Shown piece by piece: positions 1 to 11,158 of a stretch of DNA of 64,000 nt. The stretch is from Planctomycetota bacterium (GTDB lineage: Bacteria; Planctomycetota; GCA-002687715; DRQF01). The stretch's first letter is position 1; each line of letters begins with the position of its first letter. The translations under genes were made by a program, and so were the position numbers. The notes below the pieces were generated by a model. That model ran no database searches and was not told the DNA's origin. It worked only from the letters and a program-made list of their open reading frames with translations. The stretch spans positions 372,001 through 436,000 of the forward strand of contig JACKGY010000004.1 of the NCBI GenBank assembly GCA_020639295.1. The letters run 5' to 3'.

Positions 1-934
1 GCTCGAGCACGATGGCCTCCGGATGACTCCAGTCGCGGATCTCGAGGCGCACCGTCCCGGCCGCCGCGGTCGGCCGTACCGACAACTCGAGGCGCATGTC
101 ACCGACCGGGACGAAGTTGCGGGACCGTTCGGGGCTCTCCGAAGCGCTCGGCAGGCCGAGGAAGCGGCTGAAGATGCCACGATCCTCGCCCCGCTGCGAC
201 CAGTCGTCGTTGCGTCGGTTGTTGACCGCGTAGTCCTCGGGCTTCGCATTCTCGATGCCGGCGATGAGATAGTCCGGGACCTCGGTCACGAAACGCTGGA
301 GCACCGGGCTGGTGCGGCCATCGGCCGTGACCAGACCCTCCTCCTCGTTCAGCCGCAAGCTGCCGCCGGCAACCGGATCGACCGGTTTCCAGTGGCGGCG
401 GAAGGAGTCGATCGCGCGCTCGGCCGGCGGGATGCAGGAGCCCTGATCGAAGAGGATCTCCTGGATCTCGAGCGGCTTGCGTACCACCTCCGCGGCAGCC
501 AGGGCCGCCGCGCGGTCGAGGTCGTAGTCGGCGCGATAGAGATCGCCGCCGCGGACGAAGAGCCACTCCGGGCCGACGCCGACGCAACGCTTGACGTAGT
601 TGAGCAGGCGATTGAGCGGGTACTGGAAGATCACCACGTCGAAGCGCTCGGGGTCCTTCAACATGTAGGTGAACTTGTTGGCGATCAGACGCGCGCCACC
701 GACGTCACGGCCGATGATGGTCGGCTCCATCGACTGGGTCGGCACGTTGTAGGCCTCGAAGGCGAACTGCTTGACCACCAGCGCCATGATCACGGCGAAG
801 GTGAGGGCCTCGGCGTTCTCGCGCCAGAAGCCCAGCGTGGCCTTGTCGTCCTTCTTCTTCCTCGCGTTCATCGTCGTTCTCGCTCCAGCCGTCTCGCGGA
901 CGGGGCCCGGGCCACCCCGGCCGTCGGCGGTCAT
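1..934 (-). CDS. signal peptidase I paralog with long insert (C-terminus cut by window edge)
   Basis: Type I signal peptidase (S26 family), a membrane serine/lysine protease that removes signal peptides on the outer face of the inner membrane. The frame is open to the window edge (about 311 residues), so the C-terminal GDN box is not visible. An N-terminal membrane helix (about 42-55) is followed by the SMEPT box (Ser68) and the YVKR box (Lys115), the catalytic dyad. After the Lys box comes a long non-canonical segment ending in a beta-rich stretch (VPVGDMRLELSV, GTVRLEIRDW), like the insert in its upstream neighbour. I start at ATG 934 because it overlaps the preceding stop as ATGA; the in-frame ATG at 871 is an alternative. 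Last visible gene of the minus-strand operon. It is probably specialised or redundant with the neighbour; which of the two is the general enzyme is not clear. Confidence 0.85.
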   Translation of the reverse strand, partial: MTADGRGGPGPVRETAGARTTMNARKKKDDKATLGFWRENAEALTFAVIMALVVKQFAFEAYNVPTQSMEPTIIGRDVGGARLIANKFTYMLKDPERFDVVIFQYPLNRLLNYVKRCVGVGPEWLFVRGGDLYRADYDLDRAAALAAAEVVRKPLEIQEILFDQGSCIPPAERAIDSFRRHWKPVDPVAGGSLRLNEEEGLVTADGRTSPVLQRFVTEVPDYLIAGIENAKPEDYAVNNRRNDDWSQRGEDRGIFSRFLGLPSASESPERSRNFVPVGDMRLELSVRPTAAAGTVRLEIRDWSHPEAIVLE

Positions 935-2459
935 CTTACGAGTCTCAGTCGTTCCAGGGGCAGGAAGATCGCGAAGGCGCGACCCACCAGCAGACGGCGC
1001 GGTACCAGGGGCGCGGGCAGCTCGCTGCGCCGCGAACCCCGCGCCGGGTCGTAGCCATCGAGTCGGCGATCGTTGCCGAACTCGTCGACGAACCAGGTCT
1101 CGGCCTGGTCGCCCTTCATCCTGACGTAGGGGTTCTCGCGCCGGTCGTCGAGGCGCTCTGGGTCGACGACCGCCATCACGTCGCCGGCGATCTCGTCCCG
1201 GCCGTCGACCTGGATGCTCACCCGTCGCCACTCCCGCGAGTCGTGGGAGGCCGGCGAGTTGTCGCCGAGGACGAAGTAGTGGCCCGCGGGGACGTCGACG
1301 CAGCAGTTCTCGTAGGAGGGGTCGAAGATCGACCGGCTGCGGCCACCGCCGCCGCGGTAGTAGATGTCGCGATAGACCTGGGCGTCGCAGAAGGTCGCCG
1401 TGCCGTCTTCGAGGCCGAAGGAGACCCGCGCCGGCCAGCGCAGGGCACCTTGCGCGACCATCGGCTCGTGGCGGTAGTCGGCACGGCCGACCTCCTTGCC
1501 GTCGACCTCGAGCGTGATCCGATCGTCCGCGTTGGCGAAGGACAGGCGATGACGCCGACCGGGCATGAGCCGCAGTCCGCCGAGGTCGTGCAGTCGTCGG
1601 TCGCCGAGGTAGATCCCGGCCTCGGCGCGCGAATCGCCGAAGGGGAGCCGGGCCTCGATGAACTCCGACAGCTCGGAGTCGCGGATCTGGAGGAGGATGC
1701 GCCCTCCCGGACCTTCGGGGCGCAGGCCGAGGTCGATCCGCAGGTCGCCGACGTCGTGCAGGCCCTCGCAGTTGGTCGAGCTGACCGGCGACCAGGGATC
1801 GAGCCGGTCCTTGATCGGGTTGCGAAAGTGGGCCCAGGTACGCGAGGCCGAGTCGATCCGCAGCCCCTCGCCGGTGAAGGCGAAGGAACTGTCGTCGTCG
1901 AGTTCGGCGCGCGGCGTGAACCAGAACTCGGCGAAGGCCTCGGCATCGGCGAGCGGCACCGCCTCGTCGAGCACCTGGGGATAGCGCTCGAAAGTCGCGG
2001 CGCGCAGGGCGTCCGGCTTGCGCTGGATCGCCAGGCCGTCAGCCTGCCAGAGGTCGGCGATGGTCTCCTCGGAGCTGCCATAGGCCGAGGTCCAGATGTC
2101 GCCATCGGCGATGCGGACGGTCTCGGGGCCGATGCCGACGAAACGCTTGACGTAGTTGATGCGCTGGTTGAGCGGATACTGGAACACCCAGATCTCCCAG
2201 CGCCGGGGCTCGCGGACGATCGCGGCCATCTTGTTGACCAGGATGTGATCGCCACCCTCGACGTCGCCATGGATGGTCGGCTCCATGGAGCCGGTCGGCA
2301 CCTTGTAGGCCTCTCCGAGGATGTTCTTCACCACCATCGCGATGATGACCGCGAGGACGAAGCTCTCGATCACGTCGCGGAAGAGCGAGGGCACCTCGGC
2401 CGCGGGCGTCGGTCCGACCAGGGGTCGGATCTCCTCGCGCGGCTCGCCCTCGCCGTCGG

Positions 2460-2463
<4 letters not shown>
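931..2463 (-). CDS. lepB: signal peptidase I with about 290-residue insert
   Basis: Leader peptidase (S26), 510 residues against the usual 250-330. Membrane helix about 31-49, SMEPT box with Ser59, YVKR box with Lys106, and the C-terminal GDNS..SHDSREW boxes at about 400-412, so both catalytic residues and the structural C-terminal box are kept. Between the Lys box and GDNS there are about 290 extra residues. Part of them (LRIDLGLRPEG, ILLQIRDSE, HRLSFANADDRITLEVDGKE) reads like a concanavalin/LamG-type beta sandwich; that is inference. The start ATG overlaps the lepA stop as ATGA, implying translational coupling. The lepA-lepB neighbourhood is a classic arrangement. The longer open frame running back into lepA is rejected. 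Confidence 0.93.
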
Positions 2464-4273
<1,810 letters not shown>

Positions 4274-4274
<1 letters not shown>

Positions 4275-4894
4275 CAGAATGCCCGTCGATTGCGGATGAT
4301 GGTCAGGACGGCCGGGAGCATTCGCTTCAGCTCCGCCATGGCCTGTCCTCGATGGGAGACGCTGGCCTTCTCCGCGGCGCTCAGCTCGGCGAAGCTCCGA
4401 CCGAAGCCCTCGTGGAAGAACAGGGGGTCGTAGCCGAAGCCGCCCTCGCCACGCGCGGCGTGGAGGATCCGGCCCTCGACCACGCCCGTGGTCTCGAGAT
4501 GGATGCTGCCGGGGCTGGCCAGGCAGACGACGGTGCGGAAGCGCGCGGTCCGGGCCTGGTCGGGGACCGCCGCCAGCTCGGCGAGGAGCTTGGCGTTGTT
4601 GGCCTCGTCGTCGCCGTCGCGACCGGCGTAGCGCGAGGAGTAGACGCCGGGCGCTCCGCCGAGGGCGTCGACCTCGAGTCCCGAGTCGTCGGCAACCACG
4701 ATCTCGCCGCTGCCGCTGGCGAAATGGAGCGCCTTCAGGCGCGCGTTGTCCTCGAAGGTCGTGCCCGTCTCCTCGGGACTCGCGAGCTCGGGCGCGAAGC
4801 TCGCGACCGTCTGGACCTCGATGCCGAGGTCGGCCAGGAGCTCGCTCATCTCGCGGGCCTTCTTCTCGTTGCGGGAGCCGATCAGGATGCGCAT
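4274..4894 (-). CDS. rdgB: XTP/dITP diphosphatase (non-canonical purine NTP pyrophosphatase)
   Basis: Hydrolyses dITP, XTP and ITP to monophosphates and pyrophosphate, keeping deaminated purines out of nucleic acids; cytoplasmic, Mg-dependent. 206 residues, standard length. Signatures: N-terminal GSRNEKKARE (6-15), VADDSGLEVDALGGAPG (67-83) with the metal-binding acidic pair D69-D70, GFGYDPLFF (152-160) and SHRGQA (180-185). It lies 10 bases after rph; the rph-rdgB pairing is common in bacteria. Ends in a TGATG overlap with lepA. Confidence 0.97.
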
Positions 4895-4904
4895 CGGGTC
4901 GTCC

Positions 4905-5633
4905 TCAGAGCGTGCCGATGAGCACCTGGTTCTGGATCGACATCAATCGCTTGATGCCGACCTCGGCCAGATCGTGGCAGGCCAGGAAGAGGTCGCGTTT
5001 CACCGGGTGCTTCTCGGCGCTGCCCTGCACCTCGATCACGTCGCCCTCGTGGGTCATGAAGAAGTTGAAATCGGCTTCGGCCCGGCTGTCCTCCTCGTAG
5101 GAGAGGTCGAGCCGCGGCTCGCCGTCGACGATGCCGACGCTGACGCCGGCGACGCCGCTGATCAGCGGGTCCTTCTTGAGCTGGCCCCGGTCGCGCAGCT
5201 TCTTGATCGCCAGGTAGAGGGCGACCCAGGCCCCGGTGACGCTGGCCGTGCGGGTGCCGCCGTCGGCCTGGATCACGTCGCAGTCGATCCAGATCGTCCG
5301 CGGGCCCAGGGCCTTCTGCTTGACCACGCCGCGCAGCACGCGGCCGATGATCCGCTGGATCTCCACCGTGCGGCCGTCGACCTGGCCGCCACGGCGACCG
5401 TCACGCTGCTTGCGCTTGTCGGTCGAGGCCGGGAGCATGCCGTACTCGGCGCTCACCCAGCCCATGCCGGTGTTCATCAGGAAGGGGGGGACCTTCTCCT
5501 CGATGCTGGCGGTGCAGACCACGCGGGTCTTGCCCCACTCGATGAAGACCGAGCCGTCGGCGCTGTCGATGAAGCCCGGGCTGAGCTTGATCTCGCGGAG
5601 CTGGTCGTTGGCGCGGCCGTCCGATCGGCTCAT
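4905..5633 (-). CDS. rph: ribonuclease PH
   Basis: Phosphorolytic 3'-5' exoribonuclease that trims the 3' ends of tRNA precursors; forms a hexameric ring. 242 residues, typical. Family signatures are RSDGRANDQLREI near the N-terminus, WVSAEYGMLPASTDKR (59-74), RTVEIQRIIGRVLR (88-101) and DCDVIQADGGTRTAS (117-131), the last including the GTRTA phosphate site. Starts 87 bases after the ABC exporter stop and sits 10 bases before rdgB. Confidence 0.98.
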   Translation of the reverse strand: MSRSDGRANDQLREIKLSPGFIDSADGSVFIEWGKTRVVCTASIEEKVPPFLMNTGMGWVSAEYGMLPASTDKRKQRDGRRGGQVDGRTVEIQRIIGRVLRGVVKQKALGPRTIWIDCDVIQADGGTRTASVTGAWVALYLAIKKLRDRGQLKKDPLISGVAGVSVGIVDGEPRLDLSYEEDSRAEADFNFFMTHEGDVIEVQGSAEKHPVKRDLFLACHDLAEVGIKRLMSIQNQVLIGTL

Positions 5634-5667
5634 GTTCCGGACCTCGTGATGCTCAGGGACGCGGTGA

Positions 5668-5685
5668 AGCCCGCCTGGGCGGGCT
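5668..5685 (-). terminator. weak hairpin between ABC exporter and rph
   Basis: Perfect inverted repeat AGCCCGCC / GGCGGGCT with a 2-base centre (a 7-bp stem with a 4-base loop in practice). No U-run follows on the minus strand, so it is more likely a partial terminator or a processing/stability hairpin than a full terminator. Confidence 0.35.
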
Positions 5686-5720
5686 GGGACCTGCCGTTAT
5701 AGGCGCTGCGGCGACGGCGA

Positions 5721-7487
5721 TCAATCGGCCTGCATGGCGTGCAGTTCGGCGTAGAGACCACCGCGATCGAGGAGTTCCTCGTGCCGGCCGATCTCGCGGA
5801 TCCGGCCCTGGTCGAGGACGACGATCCGGTCGGCCCGGCGGATCGTGCTGAGCCGATGGGCGATGACCAGGGTGGTGCGTTGCGCGCTCAGCCGGTCCAG
5901 GGCCTCCTGGACCAGCTTCTCGCCCATGGTGTCGAGGGCGCTGGTCGCCTCGTCGAGGATCAGGAAGTCGGCGTTGCGCAGCACGGCGCGGGCGATGGTC
6001 AGGCGCTGGAGCTGGCCGCCGGAGAGGCTCACCCCGCGCTCGCCCACGACCGTGTCGTAGCCCTCGGGGAGGGCCGTGATCATGTCGTGGATGTTGGCGG
6101 CCCGGGCCGCCTCCTCGACCTCCTCCTGGCTCGCCCCGGGGCGCCCGAACAGGATGTTGTCGCGGATGCTGGTGTTGAAGACAAAGGGGGATTGCGAGAC
6201 CAGCGCGATGCGGGCCAGGTAGGAGCCGCGATCGATGGTCCAGAGTTCCCGGCCGTCCACCAGGATCTCGCCCTCGTCCGGGCGGTAGAAGCCGGCGATC
6301 AGATCGGCGAGGGTCGATTTGCCGGCGCCGCTCGGACCGACCAGGGCGACCGTCTCGCCGGCGCGGATCTCGAGGTCGATGTCCTCGAGGGCGCGCTGGC
6401 GGTCGCTCTCGTAGCCGAAGCGCAGTCCTCGGACCACGACGTCGCCGATGTGATCGATGCGGCTGCCGCTGATCCCGTGCTCGTCGGCGCGGGGCAGGTC
6501 GAGGATCTCGAAGATCCGGGCCGAGGCGGCCAGGGACTCCTGGAAGCCGTTGTAGGCGGCGGCGAGCCGCTTGAGCGGCCGATAGACCAGCATCATCGCG
6601 GTCAGGTAGGCGACCAGCTTGGCGCCGGTGAGGCCCCAGGTCCCGGCCAGGGCCAGGTGACCGCCGACGAGCACCGCGACGGTGATCGCCAGCCAGTAGG
6701 CCGTGTCCATGACGCCGCGGCCGACCGCCTTGGTCCGGGCGAGCTTCAGATTGCGACGGCGGAAGACCTCGTTGGCGGCCTGGAAGCGCTCGTACTGGAT
6801 GGTCTCGGCCCGGAAGGCCTTGATGGTCCGCACGCCGGAGATGGTCTGGAGCATGACCTCGGTGGTCTCGCCCAGGGATTCGAGGCCCCGGCGCGACCGG
6901 CGCTTGACCCGCGAGCCCAGGCGGAGGACCGGCCAGATGACCAGGGCCAGCACCGGGAGGGTCAGGAGACCGAGCTGCCAGGACAGGGTGAAGGCCATCG
7001 CCAGGGCGGAGAGCGCCATGAAGGGGAGGAGGACGATCTCCGAGAGCAGGATGTTCAGGGTCCGGTAGGTGACCTGGACGTCGTTGGTGATCCGGGAGAC
7101 CAGATCACCCATCCGCTCCTTGTTGAAGAAGCGCAGTGGCAGGCTCAGGAGGTGATCCATGAGCTCGCTGCGCATCGCCACCAGGACCTGGGTCGAGATC
7201 CACTTGAAGAAGTACTCGTTCAGAACGAAGGTCACCGAGCCGATGATGGCAGCAGCGAGCATTTGCAGGCTGACCCGCCAGAGTTCCCGACTGGTCTCGG
7301 CGGCGCTGTGACCCTGGCTGAAGACCTCCTCGAGGAGGTCGTCGATGACCAGGATCGGATAGTTGCGGCACAAGGAGTGGATCAGCATCGACAGGAGTGC
7401 GAAGCCGATCAGTCGCCGATGGCCCGACACGTAGGCCAGCATGCGGCGGATCAGTCGAAGGAAATCGTCGCCTTCACTTCGGTCCAT
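5721..7487 (-). CDS. ABC exporter (MsbA-like), membrane and ATPase domains fused
   Basis: 588-residue half-transporter of the lipid/multidrug exporter type, expected to work as a homodimer in the inner membrane. An N-terminal six-helix domain includes 'SMLIHSLCRNYPILVIDDLL' and 'WLAITVAVLVGGHLALAG'. The C-terminal ATPase carries Walker A GPSGAGKST (about 383), signature LSGGQ, Walker B FLILDEATSALD and the H-loop VIAHRLSTI. I start at ATG 7487, preceded by a GGGAG about 11 bases upstream; the longer open frame extends through a divergent promoter region. It leads the rph-rdgB-lepA-lepB operon. The substrate cannot be told from sequence; MsbA-like lipid A flipping is one possibility. Confidence 0.93.
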   Translation of the reverse strand: MDRSEGDDFLRLIRRMLAYVSGHRRLIGFALLSMLIHSLCRNYPILVIDDLLEEVFSQGHSAAETSRELWRVSLQMLAAAIIGSVTFVLNEYFFKWISTQVLVAMRSELMDHLLSLPLRFFNKERMGDLVSRITNDVQVTYRTLNILLSEIVLLPFMALSALAMAFTLSWQLGLLTLPVLALVIWPVLRLGSRVKRRSRRGLESLGETTEVMLQTISGVRTIKAFRAETIQYERFQAANEVFRRRNLKLARTKAVGRGVMDTAYWLAITVAVLVGGHLALAGTWGLTGAKLVAYLTAMMLVYRPLKRLAAAYNGFQESLAASARIFEILDLPRADEHGISGSRIDHIGDVVVRGLRFGYESDRQRALEDIDLEIRAGETVALVGPSGAGKSTLADLIAGFYRPDEGEILVDGRELWTIDRGSYLARIALVSQSPFVFNTSIRDNILFGRPGASQEEVEEAARAANIHDMITALPEGYDTVVGERGVSLSGGQLQRLTIARAVLRNADFLILDEATSALDTMGEKLVQEALDRLSAQRTTLVIAHRLSTIRRADRIVVLDQGRIREIGRHEELLDRGGLYAELHAMQAD

Positions 7488-7749
7488 GCCGACCCGGCTC
7501 CCATACCGGCCGCCCGATCCGAGCAGCTCCTGTAAGTCGATTTGCTGTTGGCGTTTATGCCGAAAGTTCGCGGCGATGATAGCAAGGCCCCCAGGGCTGC
7601 GCCAGAGCGGCCCGCGCTGCCGGGCTCCGGATTCGAAGGCATCCGGAATGGCGGCATGCCGATTGCGTTTCTCGTCTATGTAAGGCTTGGCGACCTGGAG
7701 CGGGTCGCAAATGTTACCTCTGGGTAACGAGCCGGAAACGAGGTGAGCC
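7488..7749. promoter_or_regulatory. divergent intergenic region with a dyad (7713-7728)
   Basis: 262 bases between the minus-strand ABC exporter and the plus-strand HEAT-repeat gene, so it should hold two divergent promoters. No convincing -35/-10 pair was seen on either strand. A perfect 6-bp dyad GTTACC-tctg-GGTAAC lies at 7713-7728, just upstream of the HEAT gene ribosome site (GAGGTGA, about 7740); it could be an operator or a leader hairpin. Confidence 0.4.
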
Positions 7750-9894
7750 ATGCGCTTCCTGAACAAACTCATCCCCGTCCTGGTCCTGGGCGTTCTCCTG
7801 CTCGCGGAATTGGGTCATGCCCAGGTTCCGCTGCCGGCGCCCGCACCCAGCACTGGCGCGAGACCGACGAGCGGAACCCCGGCCCGGCCCAGCGCCTCGG
7901 GCTACGACGGTCCCAGCGGCACCGGTGAACGTGGCGGCTACGCTCCGACCGGAACCGGCCAGCCCTCGCCCTACGAGGGGCCGACCGGCGTGGGCAAGAC
8001 CGGCCACGAGAACGATCCCCCCACGGGCCAGGGCAGCACCGGCGGCCAGACCGGCGGTCAGACCGGCGGGAGTGGCGGCAGCGGTGGTGGTTCGACCCCG
8101 ATCGAGCCGCCCTCCGGTTTCGGGCCGCCCCCGGCCAGCTCCGGCCCCGGCTCCGGCGCGGCGACCCCGGCGACCAAGCCCCACGCCGGTGAGACCGGCC
8201 CCCTGGGCGAATCGCACGGAGACGATTCCTGGCAGAACTGGTGGCTCCTGAACGAGGGCTGGATGCTCGACGTCGAGCGCCGCTACCGCAGCCAGAGCGA
8301 TGCCCGCGAGATCTCCCGTGATCTCTTCGCCGGCGACATCGACCCGGAGGCGGGCGCGCCGATCGAGGCCCGCGGCGCCACCGCCCGGCGCCAGACCCTG
8401 CCCGTCTTCAAGCGCTTCCTCGACCACGACCACCCGCGCGTGCGCGCCGAGGCCTGCATCGCGATCGGCCGGGCCGGCGGGGAGGAGCAGGTCGCCTGGC
8501 TGGCGCCGATGACCAAGGACCGTGAGCGCGACGTCCGCAAGGCGGCGATCATCGGCCTCGGTCTGCTCCGGCAGTCGGCCGGTCTGCCCTACCTCCAGCA
8601 CATCCTCCGCGACCGTGGGGCGCAGATCATCGAGCGAGCCTACGCCGCCCTGGCGGTCGGCATGGTCGGCGACAAGGACAGCGCCGAGTTCCTCATCGAT
8701 CGACTGACCACCGGCACCCGGGTCCAGGAGGTCGACGCGGCCCTGCTCTACGGGCTCGGTCTGATCGAAGGTGACGCGCGCGCGCGCCGCTACCTGGAGG
8801 ACTACCTGAACCGCGGCATCGCCGACGACGTGCTGCGCTCGGTCGCGGCCATGGGCCTCGGCCTGCAGCGGGACATCGAAAGCTGCGAGAGCCTCCTTGT
8901 CGCCCTGCGCGACGCGGACGTCCGCGTCCGGCGTTCGGCCGCGATCGCGCTGGGGCAGCTCGACTACGGCAGCGCCTACCGCAAGGAGTGGGACGAACTC
9001 GAGGCCAGCATCGCGAAGGATGGCGGTGAGGTCGCTTCCGACCGCGTCATCGGCGAGCTGGAGAGCTACCGCGCCCGCCTGCGCGTCAAGCTGGAGGCCG
9101 ACGAGAAGAAGCTCGACGGCCTGCGCGACAAGGTGATCGATGCCCTGGCGCAGGACGCGCTCGAGGACAGCGACGTCATGGTCCGGAACTTCGCCCTGAT
9201 CGCCCTCGGCGAGCTGGGCGGCGAACGGCCGCTGGCGATCCTGCGTGGTCAGCTCTACGACGCGAGGCTCGACTCCACCCGGGCCTTCGCGGCGCTGGGC
9301 ATGGCCGTGCACGGCGATCCCTCGGCCGGTGAGCAGGTCTACAAGCGGCTGGCCCGCAAGGCCATGGACCAGGAGACCCGGGCGGCGATGATGCTGGCCA
9401 TCGGCCTCCTCGGCGAGAACGACGCCATCGAGGTCATCCGCCGGCAGTTCAAGGCCCAGGGCGACGTCGCCGTGGCCCGGGCGAGCGCGGTCGCGCTCGG
9501 CCTCCTCGGCGACGAGACCGCGGTGAAGCCGCTCCAGCAGCTGCTGTTCTCGCGGAGCCGCCCGGAGCTGAAGCGCGCCTACGGCCAGGCCCTGGCCCTG
9601 CTCGGCGACAACGAGATGATCAAGCAGGCCGGCAAGGCCCTGCGCGAGCGCGGGTCGATCGCCAGCAAGGTGGAGATCGCCGCGGCGCTCGCCCAGGTCT
9701 ACGATCAGCGCAGCCTGGGGACTCTCCTCGAGGTCGCCGATCCGGCCAAGCGCAAGGATCTGGTCCTCGCGGCCGTGGTCCGGGCCCTGGGCATCCTCTC
9801 GGAGCGGGGTGAACGTCCCCTGACCGCGCCGATGTTCCGGCACCTGAACTACACCCTGCGCTTCCAGAGCCTGAACGAGGTCGCCCTGATCTGA
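7750..9894 (+). CDS. exported HEAT-repeat protein with Gly/Pro-rich linker
   Basis: 714 residues. A signal peptide (1-24, cleavage after GHA) is followed by about 130 residues rich in Gly, Pro, Thr and Ser, with loose repeats of the form PSGTG, PTGTG, PTGVG, PTGQG and then GGQTGGQTGG. From about residue 155 onward comes an alpha-solenoid of HEAT / PBS-lyase-type repeats (units such as VRAEACIAIGRAGGEEQV, VRKAAIIGLGLLRQSAG, VRRSAAIALGQLDYG, ARASAVALGLLGDETAV). Likely an extracytoplasmic scaffold or binding protein; no catalytic motif was found. Good ribosome site GAGGTGA before the ATG. Followed by its own terminator, so it is probably monocistronic. Confidence 0.9.
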   Translation: MRFLNKLIPVLVLGVLLLAELGHAQVPLPAPAPSTGARPTSGTPARPSASGYDGPSGTGERGGYAPTGTGQPSPYEGPTGVGKTGHENDPPTGQGSTGGQTGGQTGGSGGSGGGSTPIEPPSGFGPPPASSGPGSGAATPATKPHAGETGPLGESHGDDSWQNWWLLNEGWMLDVERRYRSQSDAREISRDLFAGDIDPEAGAPIEARGATARRQTLPVFKRFLDHDHPRVRAEACIAIGRAGGEEQVAWLAPMTKDRERDVRKAAIIGLGLLRQSAGLPYLQHILRDRGAQIIERAYAALAVGMVGDKDSAEFLIDRLTTGTRVQEVDAALLYGLGLIEGDARARRYLEDYLNRGIADDVLRSVAAMGLGLQRDIESCESLLVALRDADVRVRRSAAIALGQLDYGSAYRKEWDELEASIAKDGGEVASDRVIGELESYRARLRVKLEADEKKLDGLRDKVIDALAQDALEDSDVMVRNFALIALGELGGERPLAILRGQLYDARLDSTRAFAALGMAVHGDPSAGEQVYKRLARKAMDQETRAAMMLAIGLLGENDAIEVIRRQFKAQGDVAVARASAVALGLLGDETAVKPLQQLLFSRSRPELKRAYGQALALLGDNEMIKQAGKALRERGSIASKVEIAAALAQVYDQRSLGTLLEVADPAKRKDLVLAAVVRALGILSERGERPLTAPMFRHLNYTLRFQSLNEVALI

Positions 9895-9915
9895 GTCCAG
9901 GCGCATGCCGACGTG

Positions 9916-9955
9916 AACGGCCCGTGGCCCCTTCGGCGTCACGGGCCGTTTTCTT
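9916..9955 (+). terminator. rho-independent terminator of HEAT-repeat gene
   Basis: 11-bp perfect stem AACGGCCCGTG / CACGGGCCGTT (9916-9926 with 9940-9950) and a run TTTTCTT at the 3' side. It starts 22 bases after the HEAT-protein stop codon. Confidence 0.9.
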
Positions 9956-10018
9956 GCGTCGACCACGCCCGCCCGCAGGCGTCTTGCCATCCTGGGTGGG
10001 CTCGGGGAGGATCGGGGC

Positions 10019-11158
10019 ATGTGCACGCGAACGCCGCTCCTCGTCCTCCTGCTCGGACTCCTCGTCGTCCCGATCGTCGCCCAGGAGTCCCGCCCCGCCG
10101 CGCGGGCGATCACGGCCACGGATCTCGAACCGCACCTGACCGCGCTCTGCTCGAAGGAGCAGGCCGGCCGCTTCGGCGCCGGCGCCGCCCTCAGTCGCGA
10201 CTATCTGGCGCGGCGTTTCCGTGACCTCGGGCTCGAGCCGATCCGGGGCGAGAGCTATGAGCTCCCCTTCGCCCTCGGCGGTCTGAAGGGTACGAACCTC
10301 GCCGGCCGCCTGGTGGCCAAGGCCGCGCGGAAGCGCGAGGGCTACCTCATCCTCAGCGCCCACTACGATCATCTCGGTGCTCGCGGAGGCGTCTGGTTCC
10401 CCGGTGCCTGCGACAACGCCAGCGGGGTCGCGGCCATGCTCGAGATCGCCGCCCGCATCGATCCCGCCCGCCTCGAACGGGACCTGGTCCTGGTCGCCTT
10501 CGATCTCGAGGAGCGCGGCCTGCTCGGTTCCTCGGCCTGGTGCGAGGAGCCGCCGCTCGCCCTCGAGGACTGCCGCCTCTTCATCACCATGGACATGCTC
10601 GGGCGGCAGGGCCTGGGTGTCGTCGACGGTCTGCTCTTCGCGCAGGGCTGGGAGTGGACGCCCGAGATCCTCGGGGGGCTCGAGGCCGCCGACGCGGCCG
10701 AGGAAGCGGTGGAGCTGTCCTACTTCTGGACCGACATCGCGGGCGATCGCAGCGACTTCGCGCCCTTCAAGCGCAAGCGCGTGCCCCATCTCTTCTTCGG
10801 TACCGGCGAGAACGAGGACTACCACCAGCCCAGCGATCGACCCGACCGGCTCGATCTGCCGCTCCTCGCCCGTCAGGCCGAGCTCGTTCGCGCGTTCCTG
10901 GTCGCCGAGGCGGCGCGCGTGGACGCGCTCGACTATCGGCAGGAGCCCCTGCGCCACCTGATCGAGTTCCGGTCGCTGGAACATCTCGCCAACGAACTCT
11001 ACGCCTCGAAGAGCCCGCGCATGGACCGCAAGAGCCGGTTCTCGGCCCTGCTTCTCTCCGGCATCGCCGCGCGCGTGGTCAAGTCGGGCGCGGTGAAGGA
11101 GAGTGACCGGGGCTTCCTCAAGCGGGTGGCGCGCCGCCTCCAGCAGGAGATGCGCTGA
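10019..11158 (+). CDS. exported M28-family zinc aminopeptidase-like protein
   Basis: 379 residues. Signal peptide 1-21 (hydrophobic LLVLLLGLLVVPIVA). The M28 di-zinc site is complete: SAHYDHLG with H115 and D117, GACDNASG with D132, FDLEERG with E164-E165, TMDMLGR with D192, and DYHQPSD with H269. Such enzymes act outside the cytoplasm as aminopeptidases or carboxypeptidases, or as glutaminyl cyclases; the acidic pair and YHQPSD favour a peptidase. A ribosome site GGGAGG sits about 8 bases upstream of ATG 10019. Separated from the HEAT gene by a terminator and convergent with nadC. Confidence 0.93.
   Translation: MCTRTPLLVLLLGLLVVPIVAQESRPAARAITATDLEPHLTALCSKEQAGRFGAGAALSRDYLARRFRDLGLEPIRGESYELPFALGGLKGTNLAGRLVAKAARKREGYLILSAHYDHLGARGGVWFPGACDNASGVAAMLEIAARIDPARLERDLVLVAFDLEERGLLGSSAWCEEPPLALEDCRLFITMDMLGRQGLGVVDGLLFAQGWEWTPEILGGLEAADAAEEAVELSYFWTDIAGDRSDFAPFKRKRVPHLFFGTGENEDYHQPSDRPDRLDLPLLARQAELVRAFLVAEAARVDALDYRQEPLRHLIEFRSLEHLANELYASKSPRMDRKSRFSALLLSGIAARVVKSGAVKESDRGFLKRVARRLQQEMR

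Noticed and set aside
7714..10119. 801-residue frame antisense to the HEAT-repeat gene
   Set aside because: No start signal; composition is a shadow of the repeats in the real gene, which has a signal peptide and ribosome site.
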